NCBI GenBank assembly: GCA_020723805.1
Contig: DYID01000011.1
Location: forward strand, 1-64,000
Reading direction: 5' to 3'
Length of the DNA: 64,000 nt
Origin: Anaerolinea sp.
GTDB lineage: Bacteria; Chloroflexota; Anaerolineae; Anaerolineales; Villigracilaceae
Position 1 is the stretch's first letter, and each line of letters opens with the position of its first letter. This document shows, piece by piece, positions 43,203 to 51,740 of this stretch. Position numbers and translations under genes: made by a program. Under the pieces are notes generated by a model. That model was not told the DNA's origin. It saw nothing but the letters and a program-made list of their open reading frames with translations, and did not search any database.

Positions 43203-43934
43203 ATGCCCGAAGAATTCGAACGAAGACGCATTCTTGTCGTGGACGACGAAGAGCGCATGGTGCGCTTCATCCGCATGAACCTGGAACACGACGGTTTTCA
43301 GGTCGTTGAGGCGTTCAACGGCAGGCAGGCAATCCAAAAACTGCGCGATACGACCCCGGACCTCGTCCTGCTCGACGTAATGATGCCCGATATGGACGGC
43401 TTCGAAGTGCTCGAAACCATCCGCGAGGGGAGCAACGTCCCCGTCATCATGCTCACGGCGAAGGGCGAAGAGGACGACCGTGTGCGCGGACTCGAACTGG
43501 GCGCGGACGATTACATCACCAAACCCTTCAGCCCGCGCGAAATGGTCAGCCGCGTCAAAGCCGTGCTGCGCCGCACAGAAAGCGCCGGCGGCTCCATGCA
43601 CGACATCATCGAGGTGGACGACCGCCTCAAAATTGACTTCGACCGCCGCGAAGTGTGGCTGGAAGGCAAACTGGTCAAACTGCGCCCCACCGAATACCGC
43701 CTGCTCTACCATCTCGTCCAAAATGCGGGCTGGGTGCTCACCCATGACCAGATTCTCATCAAAGTGTGGGGCTACGAATACCGCGACGAACCGCACTACG
43801 TCCGCCTCTACATCAACTACCTGCGCCAGAAACTCGAAAAAGACCCCGCCAACCCTCAATACATCCTCACCGAGCGCGGCGTTGGCTACCGCTTTGTAGA
43901 CTTCAAGCGGAAGAAGGAAAAAGAAAAAGAGTAG
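43203..43934 (+). CDS. OmpR/PhoB-family response regulator
   Basis: A 243-residue regulator with receiver domain (about 8-125; acidic pocket DDE at 14-16, phospho-acceptor Asp58, Thr in MLTAKG, Lys in ITKPF) and winged-helix DNA-binding domain (about 140-235; [36 protein letters not shown]). The C-terminus is a Lys/Glu tail. It is the last gene of the kinase operon. No histidine kinase is adjacent, so phosphorylation by the Ser/Thr system or a remote kinase is possible. Confidence 0.96.
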   Translation: MPEEFERRRILVVDDEERMVRFIRMNLEHDGFQVVEAFNGRQAIQKLRDTTPDLVLLDVMMPDMDGFEVLETIREGSNVPVIMLTAKGEEDDRVRGLELGADDYITKPFSPREMVSRVKAVLRRTESAGGSMHDIIEVDDRLKIDFDRREVWLEGKLVKLRPTEYRLLYHLVQNAGWVLTHDQILIKVWGYEYRDEPHYVRLYINYLRQKLEKDPANPQYILTERGVGYRFVDFKRKKEKEKE

Positions 43935-43960
43935 GCCTCATTTTCATACGAATCTTTGAT

Positions 43961-43995
43961 AAAAAGTCTGCGTTTTTCTAACGCAGACTTTTTAT
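43961..43995 (+). terminator. Terminator of the kinase-regulator operon
   Basis: Perfect 14-bp stem AAAAAGTCTGCGTT/AACGCAGACTTTTT with a 5-base loop, followed by ATAT. It separates the operon from the hsp20 gene. Confidence 0.85.
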
Positions 43996-44042
43996 ATTGT
44001 GGGCGTAAAAACCAAACCAACAATAATCAAAAGGAGGTCGCT

Positions 44043-44483
44043 ATGTCCAACCTGATTCGCTGGGAACCTGTACGTGAGCTCATGTCCTTGCGGGACGCCA
44101 TGGACCGTCTTTTTGATGATGCCTTCACCCGCCCGCTCTCCCTTACTGGCGCCTGGTCTCTGCCTGCCGTGGATATGTACCAGACCAATGACGAAATCGT
44201 TGTGAAAGCCGCCCTGCCGGGCGTCAAATCCGACGAAGTGCAGATCAGCGTCACGGGAGAAGTGTTGACCATCAAGGGCGAGATCAAACAGGAAGAGGAC
44301 AAGAAGGATCGGTCCTGGCACATCCGCGAACGCCGCTATGGTGCCTTCGAACGCTCCATCATCCTGCCTACCGATGTGGTCGCCGACAAGGCGAAGGCGG
44401 AGTTCGAAAACGGTATCCTGACCATCACTCTGCCGAAAGCGGAGGATGTCAAACCTCGCACCATTGCGGTCAAGGCGAAATAA
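44043..44483 (+). CDS. Hsp20 (alpha-crystallin) small heat shock protein
   Basis: A 146-residue small heat shock protein. N-terminal arm MSNLIRWEPVRELMSLRDAMDRLFDDAF is typical of the family, the alpha-crystallin domain spans about 40-135 (PALPGVKSDEVQIS-like strand, GAFERSIILP) with A-x-x-x-G-x-L as FENGILTITLPK, and the C-terminus lacks a clear I-x-I beyond RTIAV. It acts as an ATP-independent holdase. AAAGGAGGT lies before ATG 44043. It has its own terminator and is separated from the kinase operon, but its position beside a J-domain protein is suggestive. Confidence 0.96.
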   Translation: MSNLIRWEPVRELMSLRDAMDRLFDDAFTRPLSLTGAWSLPAVDMYQTNDEIVVKAALPGVKSDEVQISVTGEVLTIKGEIKQEEDKKDRSWHIRERRYGAFERSIILPTDVVADKAKAEFENGILTITLPKAEDVKPRTIAVKAK

Positions 44484-44499
44484 TTCGCCGCATCTCCCA

Positions 44500-44535
44500 C
44501 CGGGGCGGAGGGCTTCTCCGCTCCGGCGTTTTTTT
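44500..44535 (+). terminator. Terminator of hsp20
   Basis: CCGGGGCGGAG/CTCCGCTCCGG (11 bp with one G-T pair, 5-base loop) followed by CGTTTTTTT. Confidence 0.9.
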
Positions 44536-44540
44536 AAGGG

Positions 44541-44647
44541 CTGATGTTACGCAGTTTTCTCGTAGCGCGACACATTGTCCCCGCAAGGGGGTTCATGTCG
44601 CCTGAAAACGCGAGATGAATCTCGCGCCACCGCGTAAGGTGAGTTAA
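44541..44647 (+). repeat. Family A palindromic element, complete copy
   Basis: Ends CTGATGTTACGC (44541-44552) and GCGTAAGGTGAGTTAA (44632-44647) are those of the 4029-4115 element in opposite orientation. The interior is unrelated and holds small hairpins (CCCCGCAAGGGG, GCGAGATGAATCTCGC). No gene is recognised in 44484-44779. Confidence 0.75.
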
Positions 44648-44779
44648 GGGGTCAAAGCCGGGGAGGAGAATCCGCCCCAAGATGTTGAACCAGCCCAGAG
44701 CGGGGGAAGAGCCGCCCAATCCCATCCGGCGAAGGAAGTTTTTGCTGAAAACAGAGCGTTTTGGGGTAAAATCCGCAGT

Positions 44780-45451
44780 ATGCCAAAACAGCCTGCCAAA
44801 CAACGTATCATCCTGGTGGACGATCACGAAGTCGTCCGTTTGGGGTTGAAATCCCTGCTGGAACGCCACCCGCAGTTCGACGTGGTGGGCGAGGCGTCGT
44901 CGGCGCGCGAGGCGCTCGAGAAAACCGACGCCCTCAAACCCGACGTGGTGGTGATGGACATCCGCCTGCCGGGCACCTCGGGCATCGAAGCCTGCGAACA
45001 GATTGTGGAAAAACACCCGAACGTCAAGGTCATCATGCTCACCTCCTACGCCGAGGATGAAATGCTGTTTTCCGCCATTCGCGCGGGCGCTTCGGGCTAC
45101 ATCCTCAAACAAATCGGCAGCGACGACCTGGTCAAAGCGCTCGAAGCCGTTTCACGCGGCGAAGCGCTGCTCGATCCCGCTGTTACTCAGCGAGTCTTCC
45201 AACAAGTACGGCGTGCCGTCAAGGAAGAGGAAGCCTCCGCCTTCGCGCACCTCAGCCAGCAGGAAAAACACGTCCTCCTGCTCGTCTCCGAAGGCAAGAC
45301 CAACCGCGAGATTGCCAAGCAGTTGTTCCTGGGCGAAGGCACGGTGCGAAACTACGTCTCCAGCATCCTTTCGAAACTGGGCGTCAACAACCGCGCCGAA
45401 GCCGCCGCCTACGCGGTGGAACACAATTTACGGGAATACATCTCGACTTGA
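44780..45451 (+). CDS. NarL/LuxR-family response regulator
   Basis: A 223-residue regulator with a receiver domain (about 8-125; DDHE 14-17, phospho-acceptor Asp60 in VVMDIRLPG, Lys in ILKQI) and a LuxR-type helix-turn-helix (about 155-220; [30 protein letters not shown]). No partner kinase is adjacent. A TAAAAT-like -10 lies about 10 bp before the ATG, so the leader would be very short. A terminator follows directly. Confidence 0.96.
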   Translation: MPKQPAKQRIILVDDHEVVRLGLKSLLERHPQFDVVGEASSAREALEKTDALKPDVVVMDIRLPGTSGIEACEQIVEKHPNVKVIMLTSYAEDEMLFSAIRAGASGYILKQIGSDDLVKALEAVSRGEALLDPAVTQRVFQQVRRAVKEEEASAFAHLSQQEKHVLLLVSEGKTNREIAKQLFLGEGTVRNYVSSILSKLGVNNRAEAAAYAVEHNLREYIST

Positions 45452-45461
45452 CCAACACACG

Positions 45462-45488
45462 GAGCCGCGCACAGCGGCTCTTTTTTTT
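45462..45488 (+). terminator. Terminator of the NarL-type regulator
   Basis: Stem GAGCCGC/GCGGCTC with a 5-base loop, followed by eight T. Confidence 0.93.
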
Positions 45489-45533
45489 ACCCCATCTCCG
45501 CTTCTTCTCTGGACCTGATACGGACTCATCCCC

Positions 45534-46313
45534 ATGAACCTCATCTCCGCTGAAACCCTCACCCGCCAACTGCTCGACCTCGGCGTCCAGCCGGGCAGCG
45601 TGTTACTCGTCCACACATCGTTCTCGAAGGTCAAACCCGTCGAGGGCGGACCAGCCGGCTTAATCGCCGCACTGCGCGCCGCACTGGGACCGAACGGCAC
45701 GCTTGTCATGCCCAGCATGAGTTACGACGACGACCATCCCTTCGACAAAAGCCGCAGTCACTGCGCCGAAATGGGCGTGGTCGCCGATACTTTCTGGCGT
45801 CTGCCCGGCGTCTTGCGCAGCGACAACAACCATGCCTTTGCGGCGCTCGGTCCACACGCGGAACGAATCCTTGCCCCGCACCCGATTGATTTCCCGCACG
45901 GCTTGGACAGCCCGGTGGGCAGGGTCTATGAACTGGATGGACAGGTGCTTCTCCTTGGTGTGGGGCATGGCGCAAACACCACCATTCACCTGGCGGAGAG
46001 CATGGCGGGAGTCCGTTACCGGCGCGACAAATATCTGACTATTCTCAAAGATGGAAAACCAACCCGTCTCGAATACCGCGAAATTGACCATTGTTGCCGG
46101 AACTTTATTCTTGCAGAGGGCTGGCTCGAAGAGCGCGGCTTGCAAAGGCGGGGGACGGTAGGAAACGCAGAGGCGCGCCTCGTCCGCTCACGGGATGTGG
46201 TGACAGTGGTAGTCGAACGACTAAAGCAAAACGAAACCACCTTCCTGCATCCGAAAGGCTTTGACGAGGAGTGCGATGACGCCTGGAGGAGCCTGGAGGG
46301 GTCAGGGCGTTGA
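45534..46313 (+). CDS. AAC(3)-family N-acetyltransferase
   Basis: A 259-residue protein of the aminoglycoside 3-N-acetyltransferase fold (antibiotic_NAT). Family motifs are [30 protein letters not shown], and [17 protein letters not shown] with the catalytic-site His. Environmental members often have other amine substrates and do not give resistance, so an antibiotic role is not assumed. No mobile element flanks it. Its 3' end overlaps the convergent TIR gene by 12 bp. Confidence 0.88.
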   Translation: MNLISAETLTRQLLDLGVQPGSVLLVHTSFSKVKPVEGGPAGLIAALRAALGPNGTLVMPSMSYDDDHPFDKSRSHCAEMGVVADTFWRLPGVLRSDNNHAFAALGPHAERILAPHPIDFPHGLDSPVGRVYELDGQVLLLGVGHGANTTIHLAESMAGVRYRRDKYLTILKDGKPTRLEYREIDHCCRNFILAEGWLEERGLQRRGTVGNAEARLVRSRDVVTVVVERLKQNETTFLHPKGFDEECDDAWRSLEGSGR

Positions 46314-47387
46314 GGTGGCTGTGGGCGGCTCGGCGGTGGGGGTGAAGGTCTCGGTCGGAGTTGGGGAAGGCGTGATGGTCGGAGTATTGCTGGGGGTGGG
46401 CGTGGGCGTCAATGTGACGACGGGTAACAAGTCTATGGGGGTGTGTTTGTCGAGCAGGTCGCGGCGAATCCAGCCGCCCTCAAACGGACGCAGACTTGCC
46501 TCCTTTTGGTTGGGGGCAATGAGCAGCCAAGTGTCGCCATCGGTGGTGATTTGCGCCGAGAACCACGGGCAGACGTTCAGCCGCGTCCCATTTTCATCGA
46601 GCAAAGCCAGGATTTCTGCCCGGTACGTTTGCCCGGGGCCGGAGCGCACGTAGATGTTGGGGGATTCGATGGTGATGCAGATGCGGATTTCCACTTCGAA
46701 GACGCGCGTCGGCGAAGGGGTGAGGGTCGCGGTAGGAGTGGAGGTGAGTGTGGGAGTGCCTGTCGCTGTGGCGGTGAGGGTGGGGGAAGGCGTGGCTGAG
46801 GCGGGGAGGTCGGTAGAGGTGGGCGAGGCAGGCGACGGCGGAGTCAGAGACGGGGTGTACGTCACCGCAGGGGGAGGCGTGAAGAGTGCCTTCCCTCCCA
46901 GGGCGAGCAGGAGGATCAGTCCGATAATTCCCGGTATGCCAAATTTGAGGAACGCTGGCGGCAGGGAAAGAGCCTTCTTTTTATAGGGTGCGACGGCAGG
47001 AGGGGTACCGGTGAAACCAAGCGGAGTGAGGAGTTTGGTGAAGTTATCGGCGTATTCTCCCTCCGAGAAGTTGACGAAGTTGATGGTGTTGAGCGCGAAC
47101 GGCACTTCGCAGGCGGCGAGCATGATGGGGATGATTTTCTTGCGCAGGGAGAGCGCCTGAGTGTATTCCTTGCGCACCCATTCAGACTCGATGGAGTTGG
47201 GCGAGAGGACGACGATGAAATAGAGGCTGGTTTTGATGGCTTCGGGGATGTTACGCACCCAGTCGTCGCCGCCGCGCAGGTCGGTGATGTCCCACCAGAC
47301 ATCGTAGCCGGCGGTTTCGAGGTCGCCAGCCAGTTTGCGGACGAAATCCATGTCTTTACGCGAATAACTGATGAAGACTTTTTCCAT
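46302..47387 (-). CDS. Transmembrane TIR-domain protein with outer SH3-like domain
   Basis: A 361-residue protein. Residues 1-125 are a TIR domain ([35 protein letters not shown] with Glu74 at the place of the catalytic Glu of SARM1-type NADases). A membrane segment follows at about 148-168, then a Pro/Thr/Ser-rich linker (170-228), an SH3-like domain (about 234-312: [29 protein letters not shown]) and a second Pro/Thr tail to the end. The TIR part is inside and the SH3 part outside. A sensor with inside NADase output is possible; a simple signalling scaffold is also possible. Confidence 0.88.
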   Translation of the reverse strand: MEKVFISYSRKDMDFVRKLAGDLETAGYDVWWDITDLRGGDDWVRNIPEAIKTSLYFIVVLSPNSIESEWVRKEYTQALSLRKKIIPIMLAACEVPFALNTINFVNFSEGEYADNFTKLLTPLGFTGTPPAVAPYKKKALSLPPAFLKFGIPGIIGLILLLALGGKALFTPPPAVTYTPSLTPPSPASPTSTDLPASATPSPTLTATATGTPTLTSTPTATLTPSPTRVFEVEIRICITIESPNIYVRSGPGQTYRAEILALLDENGTRLNVCPWFSAQITTDGDTWLLIAPNQKEASLRPFEGGWIRRDLLDKHTPIDLLPVVTLTPTPTPSNTPTITPSPTPTETFTPTAEPPTATSTP

Positions 47388-47553
47388 ACTCTCCCAACGT
47401 TTGGTTTCTTGTCTGTGTTCCGTGCCTGCGCCTTAAAAACCAGCAACAGCGCAATGAACAAATCTTGAAAACCCTGCAAGAGTGTTTTCGCGAGGCATTG
47501 ATAATACCATTCCTGGGCACATTTTTGGGAAGACGTTGAAGCACAACGCGAAA

Positions 47554-48801
47554 CTAGCCGGTGATGGAAGACCAGGGAACGGCAAGGATGTTTTCATCCA
47601 GCCGCTTGACACGAGCGCCGCTATAAAGGATTAACCCGCCAGAAGCATGTGGATGATCCGTCAAGAACGCTCGCAGTCCCGCTGTGTCTTTATAGCCAAT
47701 AGTACCTGTTAACTTGACCTCGATTGCCAGCAGCCGTCTGCCATGTTCAAGGACAAAATCTACTTCTGTACCGTCCATAGTTCGCCAGAAGTGGAGTCGC
47801 CCGGCGGGTGTCATCAAGCGGGCTAGAATCCGCAGATGATGATAAATAAATGTTTCAAAGTAAGCCCCATATTCGCGCGCCTTGAGCAGGTCATCTACTT
47901 CGTAATATCCCGACAAAAAGACAGCCAGCGCGGGATCGTTGAAAAAGACTTTTGGAGATTTCAACAATCTGGTGGTGCGGCTTGCGGTAAAGGCGGGCAA
48001 ACGATTGAATAAGTGAGTAGTCTCCAGGATGTTCAGATAGCGATGTGTGGTAGGTTGGGACAGACGTGCATCGCGGGCGAGTTCCGATTGATTGAGCAAT
48101 TGGGCGGAACGCAGGGCAGCCAGTTCCATAACACGGCGAAAATCCAATAGCGCATCAATCTGTGCGACCTGACGCAGATCACGTTCCAGATAGGTCGCCA
48201 CATATCCCTCCCACCAGCGTACCCATGCCTGTGAGGAATTCAATGTAAGCAAGGGAGGCATAAAGCCGCGAAGGATCATCTCTGCCGGGTCGGACAAGGC
48301 GGACGGTATTTCTCCTTCTTCCGGGAATTCGCCGCGCAATAGACGGGCGAGAAGATCAGGATGAGGGCGGTTATTCATTTCGCCCATTGACATGGGATCC
48401 AGCACAAAGTAAACGGCGCGCCCCGCCAGGCTTTCACTGACTCGTTTCATCTGCAGCAAATTGGCAGACCCGGAAAGCACGAATTGATACTTTCCGGGAT
48501 GTTGATCTACTGTTCTCTTGATTGCCGGCAAAAGATTGGGGGCTTTTTGAACCTCGTCCAAGACAACTTGATTTACCCCCGACCATAAAGACTCCGGATT
48601 GGAATGCGCCTGTTCCAGCGTGTCGAAATCATCCAAGGTGCGAAACCGCCAGCCTCTGAAGGGTTCGGCATTCATGAGCAGTGTACTTTTTCCGACCTGC
48701 CTTGCGCCTGTCAACACGACGATAGGGTGGTCTTGAATGGCAGCCTGCAGCAGGGGAGTAAGCCAGCGTTCCCGGTATGACGTTTCCGAAAAGTTATTCA
48801 T
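47554..48801 (-). CDS. AAA ATPase with DUF4143 C-terminal domain
   Basis: A 415-residue protein of the widespread AAA_14/DUF4143 family. Walker A TGARQVGKST (31-40), Walker B QVVLDEVQ, sensor-1 FVLSGSAN and a C-terminal PD-(D/E)XK-like segment (GTEVDFVLEHGRRLLAIEVKL) are present. Such ATPases occur in many bacteria and archaea, often as variable accessory genes; their role is unclear. The gene is more AT-rich than its surroundings, which with the patchy family distribution suggests transfer. Confidence 0.92.
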   Translation of the reverse strand: MNNFSETSYRERWLTPLLQAAIQDHPIVVLTGARQVGKSTLLMNAEPFRGWRFRTLDDFDTLEQAHSNPESLWSGVNQVVLDEVQKAPNLLPAIKRTVDQHPGKYQFVLSGSANLLQMKRVSESLAGRAVYFVLDPMSMGEMNNRPHPDLLARLLRGEFPEEGEIPSALSDPAEMILRGFMPPLLTLNSSQAWVRWWEGYVATYLERDLRQVAQIDALLDFRRVMELAALRSAQLLNQSELARDARLSQPTTHRYLNILETTHLFNRLPAFTASRTTRLLKSPKVFFNDPALAVFLSGYYEVDDLLKAREYGAYFETFIYHHLRILARLMTPAGRLHFWRTMDGTEVDFVLEHGRRLLAIEVKLTGTIGYKDTAGLRAFLTDHPHASGGLILYSGARVKRLDENILAVPWSSITG

Positions 48802-48932
48802 GTCGTGAATAATAATTCAAAACACTGATTCGCGCAATTAGGATTTTTGAACATCGCAGGCTCATAAAACAGCCAGTCAGGGGTTTTCTCTCTGGAATTC
48901 AAACTCTAACCATCTTCTCACCTTCCCGCCTC

Positions 48933-48975
48933 TTGACCAAAAACGTACTTCGCTATAAAGTTAAGCCTGCTTAAC
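48933..48975 (+). promoter_or_regulatory. Promoter and palindromic operator of the marR-ABC operon
   Basis: TTGACC (48933-48938) and TATAAA (48954-48959), 15 bp apart, are followed directly by the palindrome GTTAAGCCTGCTTAAC (48960-48975). A partial third half-site AGGCTTAACT lies at 48984-48993, over the ribosome binding site. This is the normal layout for MarR autorepression. Confidence 0.75.
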
Positions 48976-48993
48976 TAAAAAGAAGGCTTAACT

Positions 48994-49437
48994 ATGCCCA
49001 AAACGCTCCAAATTACCCAAACCCTGCGCGAATGGATGGATGTTTTCATGCACCGTTCCATGCGCGACTGGGCGCGCTTTGCCAAATCCACCGGGCTTTC
49101 GATGGCGCAGTTCGGCGTGTTGATGCAGTTGTATCACAAGGGCGCCTGCGGCATGTCGCAAATCAGCGAGCGCTTCGATGTGACGCCTGCGGCGGCGAGT
49201 CAGTTGGTGGAAAAACTCGTCCAAGCGGGTTACATCAAGCGCGCCGAAGACCCCTCTGACCGCCGTGCCAAACTGCTGAAACTCTCCCCCAGTGGCACGA
49301 AACTCATCGAGGAAGGCATCAACGAACGTTACCGCTGGCTGGACGATTTGGTCAGCCGCCTCTCGCCCGAAGAGCAAGTCAGGGTCAGCGAGGCGCTCGA
49401 AATCCTGACCCGCGCCGCCCAAGAGATGGAACCGTAA
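48994..49437 (+). CDS. MarR-family transcriptional regulator
   Basis: A 147-residue winged-helix regulator; the recognition region is MSQISERFDVTPAAASQLVEKLVQAGYIKRAEDPSDRRAKLLKLSPSG, split as helix, helix and wing. It probably represses itself and the following exporter from the palindrome at 48960. It has no extra domain and no conserved Cys sensor. The exporter starts 60 bp downstream. Confidence 0.95.
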   Translation: MPKTLQITQTLREWMDVFMHRSMRDWARFAKSTGLSMAQFGVLMQLYHKGACGMSQISERFDVTPAAASQLVEKLVQAGYIKRAEDPSDRRAKLLKLSPSGTKLIEEGINERYRWLDDLVSRLSPEEQVRVSEALEILTRAAQEMEP

Positions 49438-49496
49438 CGCCGCCCGCTGATTACTGCCTTACTGATCACTGATCACTCACCCCCCCCGGAGTCCCC

Positions 49497-51740
49497 ATGT
49501 CCCGTATCCTCAAATACCTCAAACCTTTCACGCTTTTATTGATTCTGGCGGTTGTCCTGCTCTTCCTGCAAGCCAACGCCGACCTGGCTCTGCCCGATTA
49601 CATGTCGCGCATCGTCAACGTGGGCATTCAGCAGAGCGGAGTGGAAAGCCCGCTGCCGGACGCCATGCGTCAGGTCACGATGGAGCGGCTGACTCTCTTC
49701 CTGACCACCGAAGAAAAAGACGCGGTTCTGGCGCAGTACAAATGGATTGATTCCGCCTCGCCAGACTATGACGCCTATCTCAAGCAATATCCCGCTTTAG
49801 CCGAATCTCCCATCTACGTTTTGCAGACGACCGACGCCGCCACGCGCACCGACCTGGAAACGATTCTCGCCAAGCCTTTACTGACGGTCTTCGGCATCGA
49901 GCAGGCGCTTCAAAACCCCGACCAGGCGGCGGCGATGTTCAAAAGCGGCGGATTCGACCTCTCGAAACTGCCGCCCGGCATGGACATCTTCGATGCGCTG
50001 AAACTCATGCCCGAATCCCAGCGCACACAACTGTTGAGCGCCGTTGACGAACGCTTCACCTCCCTGGGCGGAGAAAAAGCCATTCGTCAAGCCGCGGCGC
50101 GCGCCGTCGTCGCCGAATACGAAGCGCTGGGTGTGGACGTTCAAAAGATGCAGAACGCCTATCTCTTCAAAGTCGGCGGGCAGATGCTGCTCATCGCCCT
50201 GGTCTCGGCGGTCGCTACCATTCTGGTTGGGCTGCTTGGCTCGCGCATCGCGGCAGGGCTGGCGCGCGACCTGCGCCGCTTCCTGTTCGAGAAAGTGATG
50301 CGCTTCTCCGGCGCGGAGTTCGAGCATTTCTCCACCGCTTCGCTCATCACCCGCGCCACCAACGACATCACCCAGGTGCAGTCGGTGATGGGTATTTTCG
50401 TGCGCATGGTCTTCTACGCGCCCATCATCGGTATCGGCGGCATCATCCGCGCCGTGGATAAAAGCCCCTCCATGTGGTGGACGATTGCGCTGGCGGTGGG
50501 AATCCTGCTGCTCATGATTATCACCATCTTCTCGATTGCCATGCCCAAGTTCCGCATCATCCAATCGCTGATGGATAAACTCAACCTGGTGGCGCGCGAA
50601 AACCTGAGCGGCATGATGGTCGTCCGCTCCTTCGACCGCGAACGGCACGAGGAAGCCCGCTTCGACCGCGCCAACCGCGACCTGACGGAGACCAACCTGT
50701 TCGTCAACCGCCTGTTCGTCATCATGATGCCCTTCATGATGCTCATCATGAACGGCGCCACCATGCTCATCCTGTGGGTCGGCTCGAACCAGGTGGCGCA
50801 GGCGCAAATGGAAGTGGGCGACATGATGGCGTTCATGCAATACGCCATGCAAATCGTCTTCGCCTTCCTTATGCTCTCCATGCTCTTCATCATGTTCCCG
50901 CGCGCCGACGTTTCCGCCCACCGCATCGCCGACGTGCTGGAAATGCCCATCACCGTGCTCGACCCCGCCCAGCCCAAACACTTCCCCGAATCCTTCCAGC
51001 CGACCATCGAATTTCGGGATGTCTCCTTCCGCTACCCCGGCGCCGACGACGACGTGCTCCACCACCTGACCTTCCGCATCGAAGCCGGACAAACGGTCGG
51101 CATCATGGGGACGACGGGTTCGGGCAAATCCACCGTGGTCAATCTCATCCCGCGCTTCTTCGACGTGACCGGCGGCTCGCTCCTCGTCAGCGGCGTGGAC
51201 ATCCGCGACGTGCCGCTCAAGGAACTGCGCGACAAAATCGGCTACATCCCGCAGCGCAGCAACCTGTTCACCGGCACCATCGAAAGCAACCTGCGCTACG
51301 CCGACGAAGACGCCGACGAGGAAACCCTGCAACTCGCCCTCGAAATTGCCCAGGCGGCGGATTTCGTCCGGGAGCGAAGCGAGGGGCTGCGCGCCGAGGT
51401 CTCGCAGGGAGGCGTGAACTACTCCGGCGGGCAGAAACAGCGTCTCAGCATCGCCCGCGCCCTGGTCAAGCGCGCTCCAATTTACATCTTCGACGATAGT
51501 TTCTCCGCCCTCGATTACCGCACCGACGCCCGTCTGCGCCGCGCCCTGCTCAAGTCGCTCAAAGGAAGCACGGTACTGATCGTCTCACAGCGCATCGCCA
51601 CCATCAAAAACGCCGACCAGATTTTCGTTTTGGATGAAGGCAGGCTGATCGGTCAAGGCACACACGAGGAATTGATGAAAACCAACGAAATTTACCGCGA
51701 GATTGCCCTCTCGCAACTCAAACAGGAGGCGCTGGCATGA
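49497..51740 (+). CDS. ABC exporter half-transporter A (degenerate ATP site)
   Basis: A 747-residue fusion of a six-segment exporter membrane domain and a nucleotide-binding domain. A large outer loop of about 180 residues lies between the first two membrane segments (about 25-235), longer than usual. Walker A is GTTGSGKST (about 538-546), signature YSGGQKQR and Walker B IYIFDDS, with Asp in place of the catalytic Glu. This is the TM287-like half of a heterodimer. It follows marR and overlaps the next gene by ATGA. Confidence 0.95.
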   Translation: MSRILKYLKPFTLLLILAVVLLFLQANADLALPDYMSRIVNVGIQQSGVESPLPDAMRQVTMERLTLFLTTEEKDAVLAQYKWIDSASPDYDAYLKQYPALAESPIYVLQTTDAATRTDLETILAKPLLTVFGIEQALQNPDQAAAMFKSGGFDLSKLPPGMDIFDALKLMPESQRTQLLSAVDERFTSLGGEKAIRQAAARAVVAEYEALGVDVQKMQNAYLFKVGGQMLLIALVSAVATILVGLLGSRIAAGLARDLRRFLFEKVMRFSGAEFEHFSTASLITRATNDITQVQSVMGIFVRMVFYAPIIGIGGIIRAVDKSPSMWWTIALAVGILLLMIITIFSIAMPKFRIIQSLMDKLNLVARENLSGMMVVRSFDRERHEEARFDRANRDLTETNLFVNRLFVIMMPFMMLIMNGATMLILWVGSNQVAQAQMEVGDMMAFMQYAMQIVFAFLMLSMLFIMFPRADVSAHRIADVLEMPITVLDPAQPKHFPESFQPTIEFRDVSFRYPGADDDVLHHLTFRIEAGQTVGIMGTTGSGKSTVVNLIPRFFDVTGGSLLVSGVDIRDVPLKELRDKIGYIPQRSNLFTGTIESNLRYADEDADEETLQLALEIAQAADFVRERSEGLRAEVSQGGVNYSGGQKQRLSIARALVKRAPIYIFDDSFSALDYRTDARLRRALLKSLKGSTVLIVSQRIATIKNADQIFVLDEGRLIGQGTHEELMKTNEIYREIALSQLKQEALA

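Noticed and set aside
44534-45112. Minus-strand ORF of 192 aa ending in a repeat translation
   Set aside because: It crosses the regulator gene, its promoter and a family A repeat. A stretch reading [16 protein letters not shown] in 44640-44740 caught the eye but has no start, ribosome binding site or homologue I can name.
45534-46313. Aminoglycoside resistance gene in a mobile context
   Set aside because: The family match is good but no integron, transposase or insertion sequence flanks it, and many AAC(3)-fold proteins from environmental bacteria have other substrates.
49878-51332. Minus-strand ORF of 484 aa rich in His, Asp and Gly
   Set aside because: It is the antisense shadow of the ABC exporter half A, which has all its motifs in frame.
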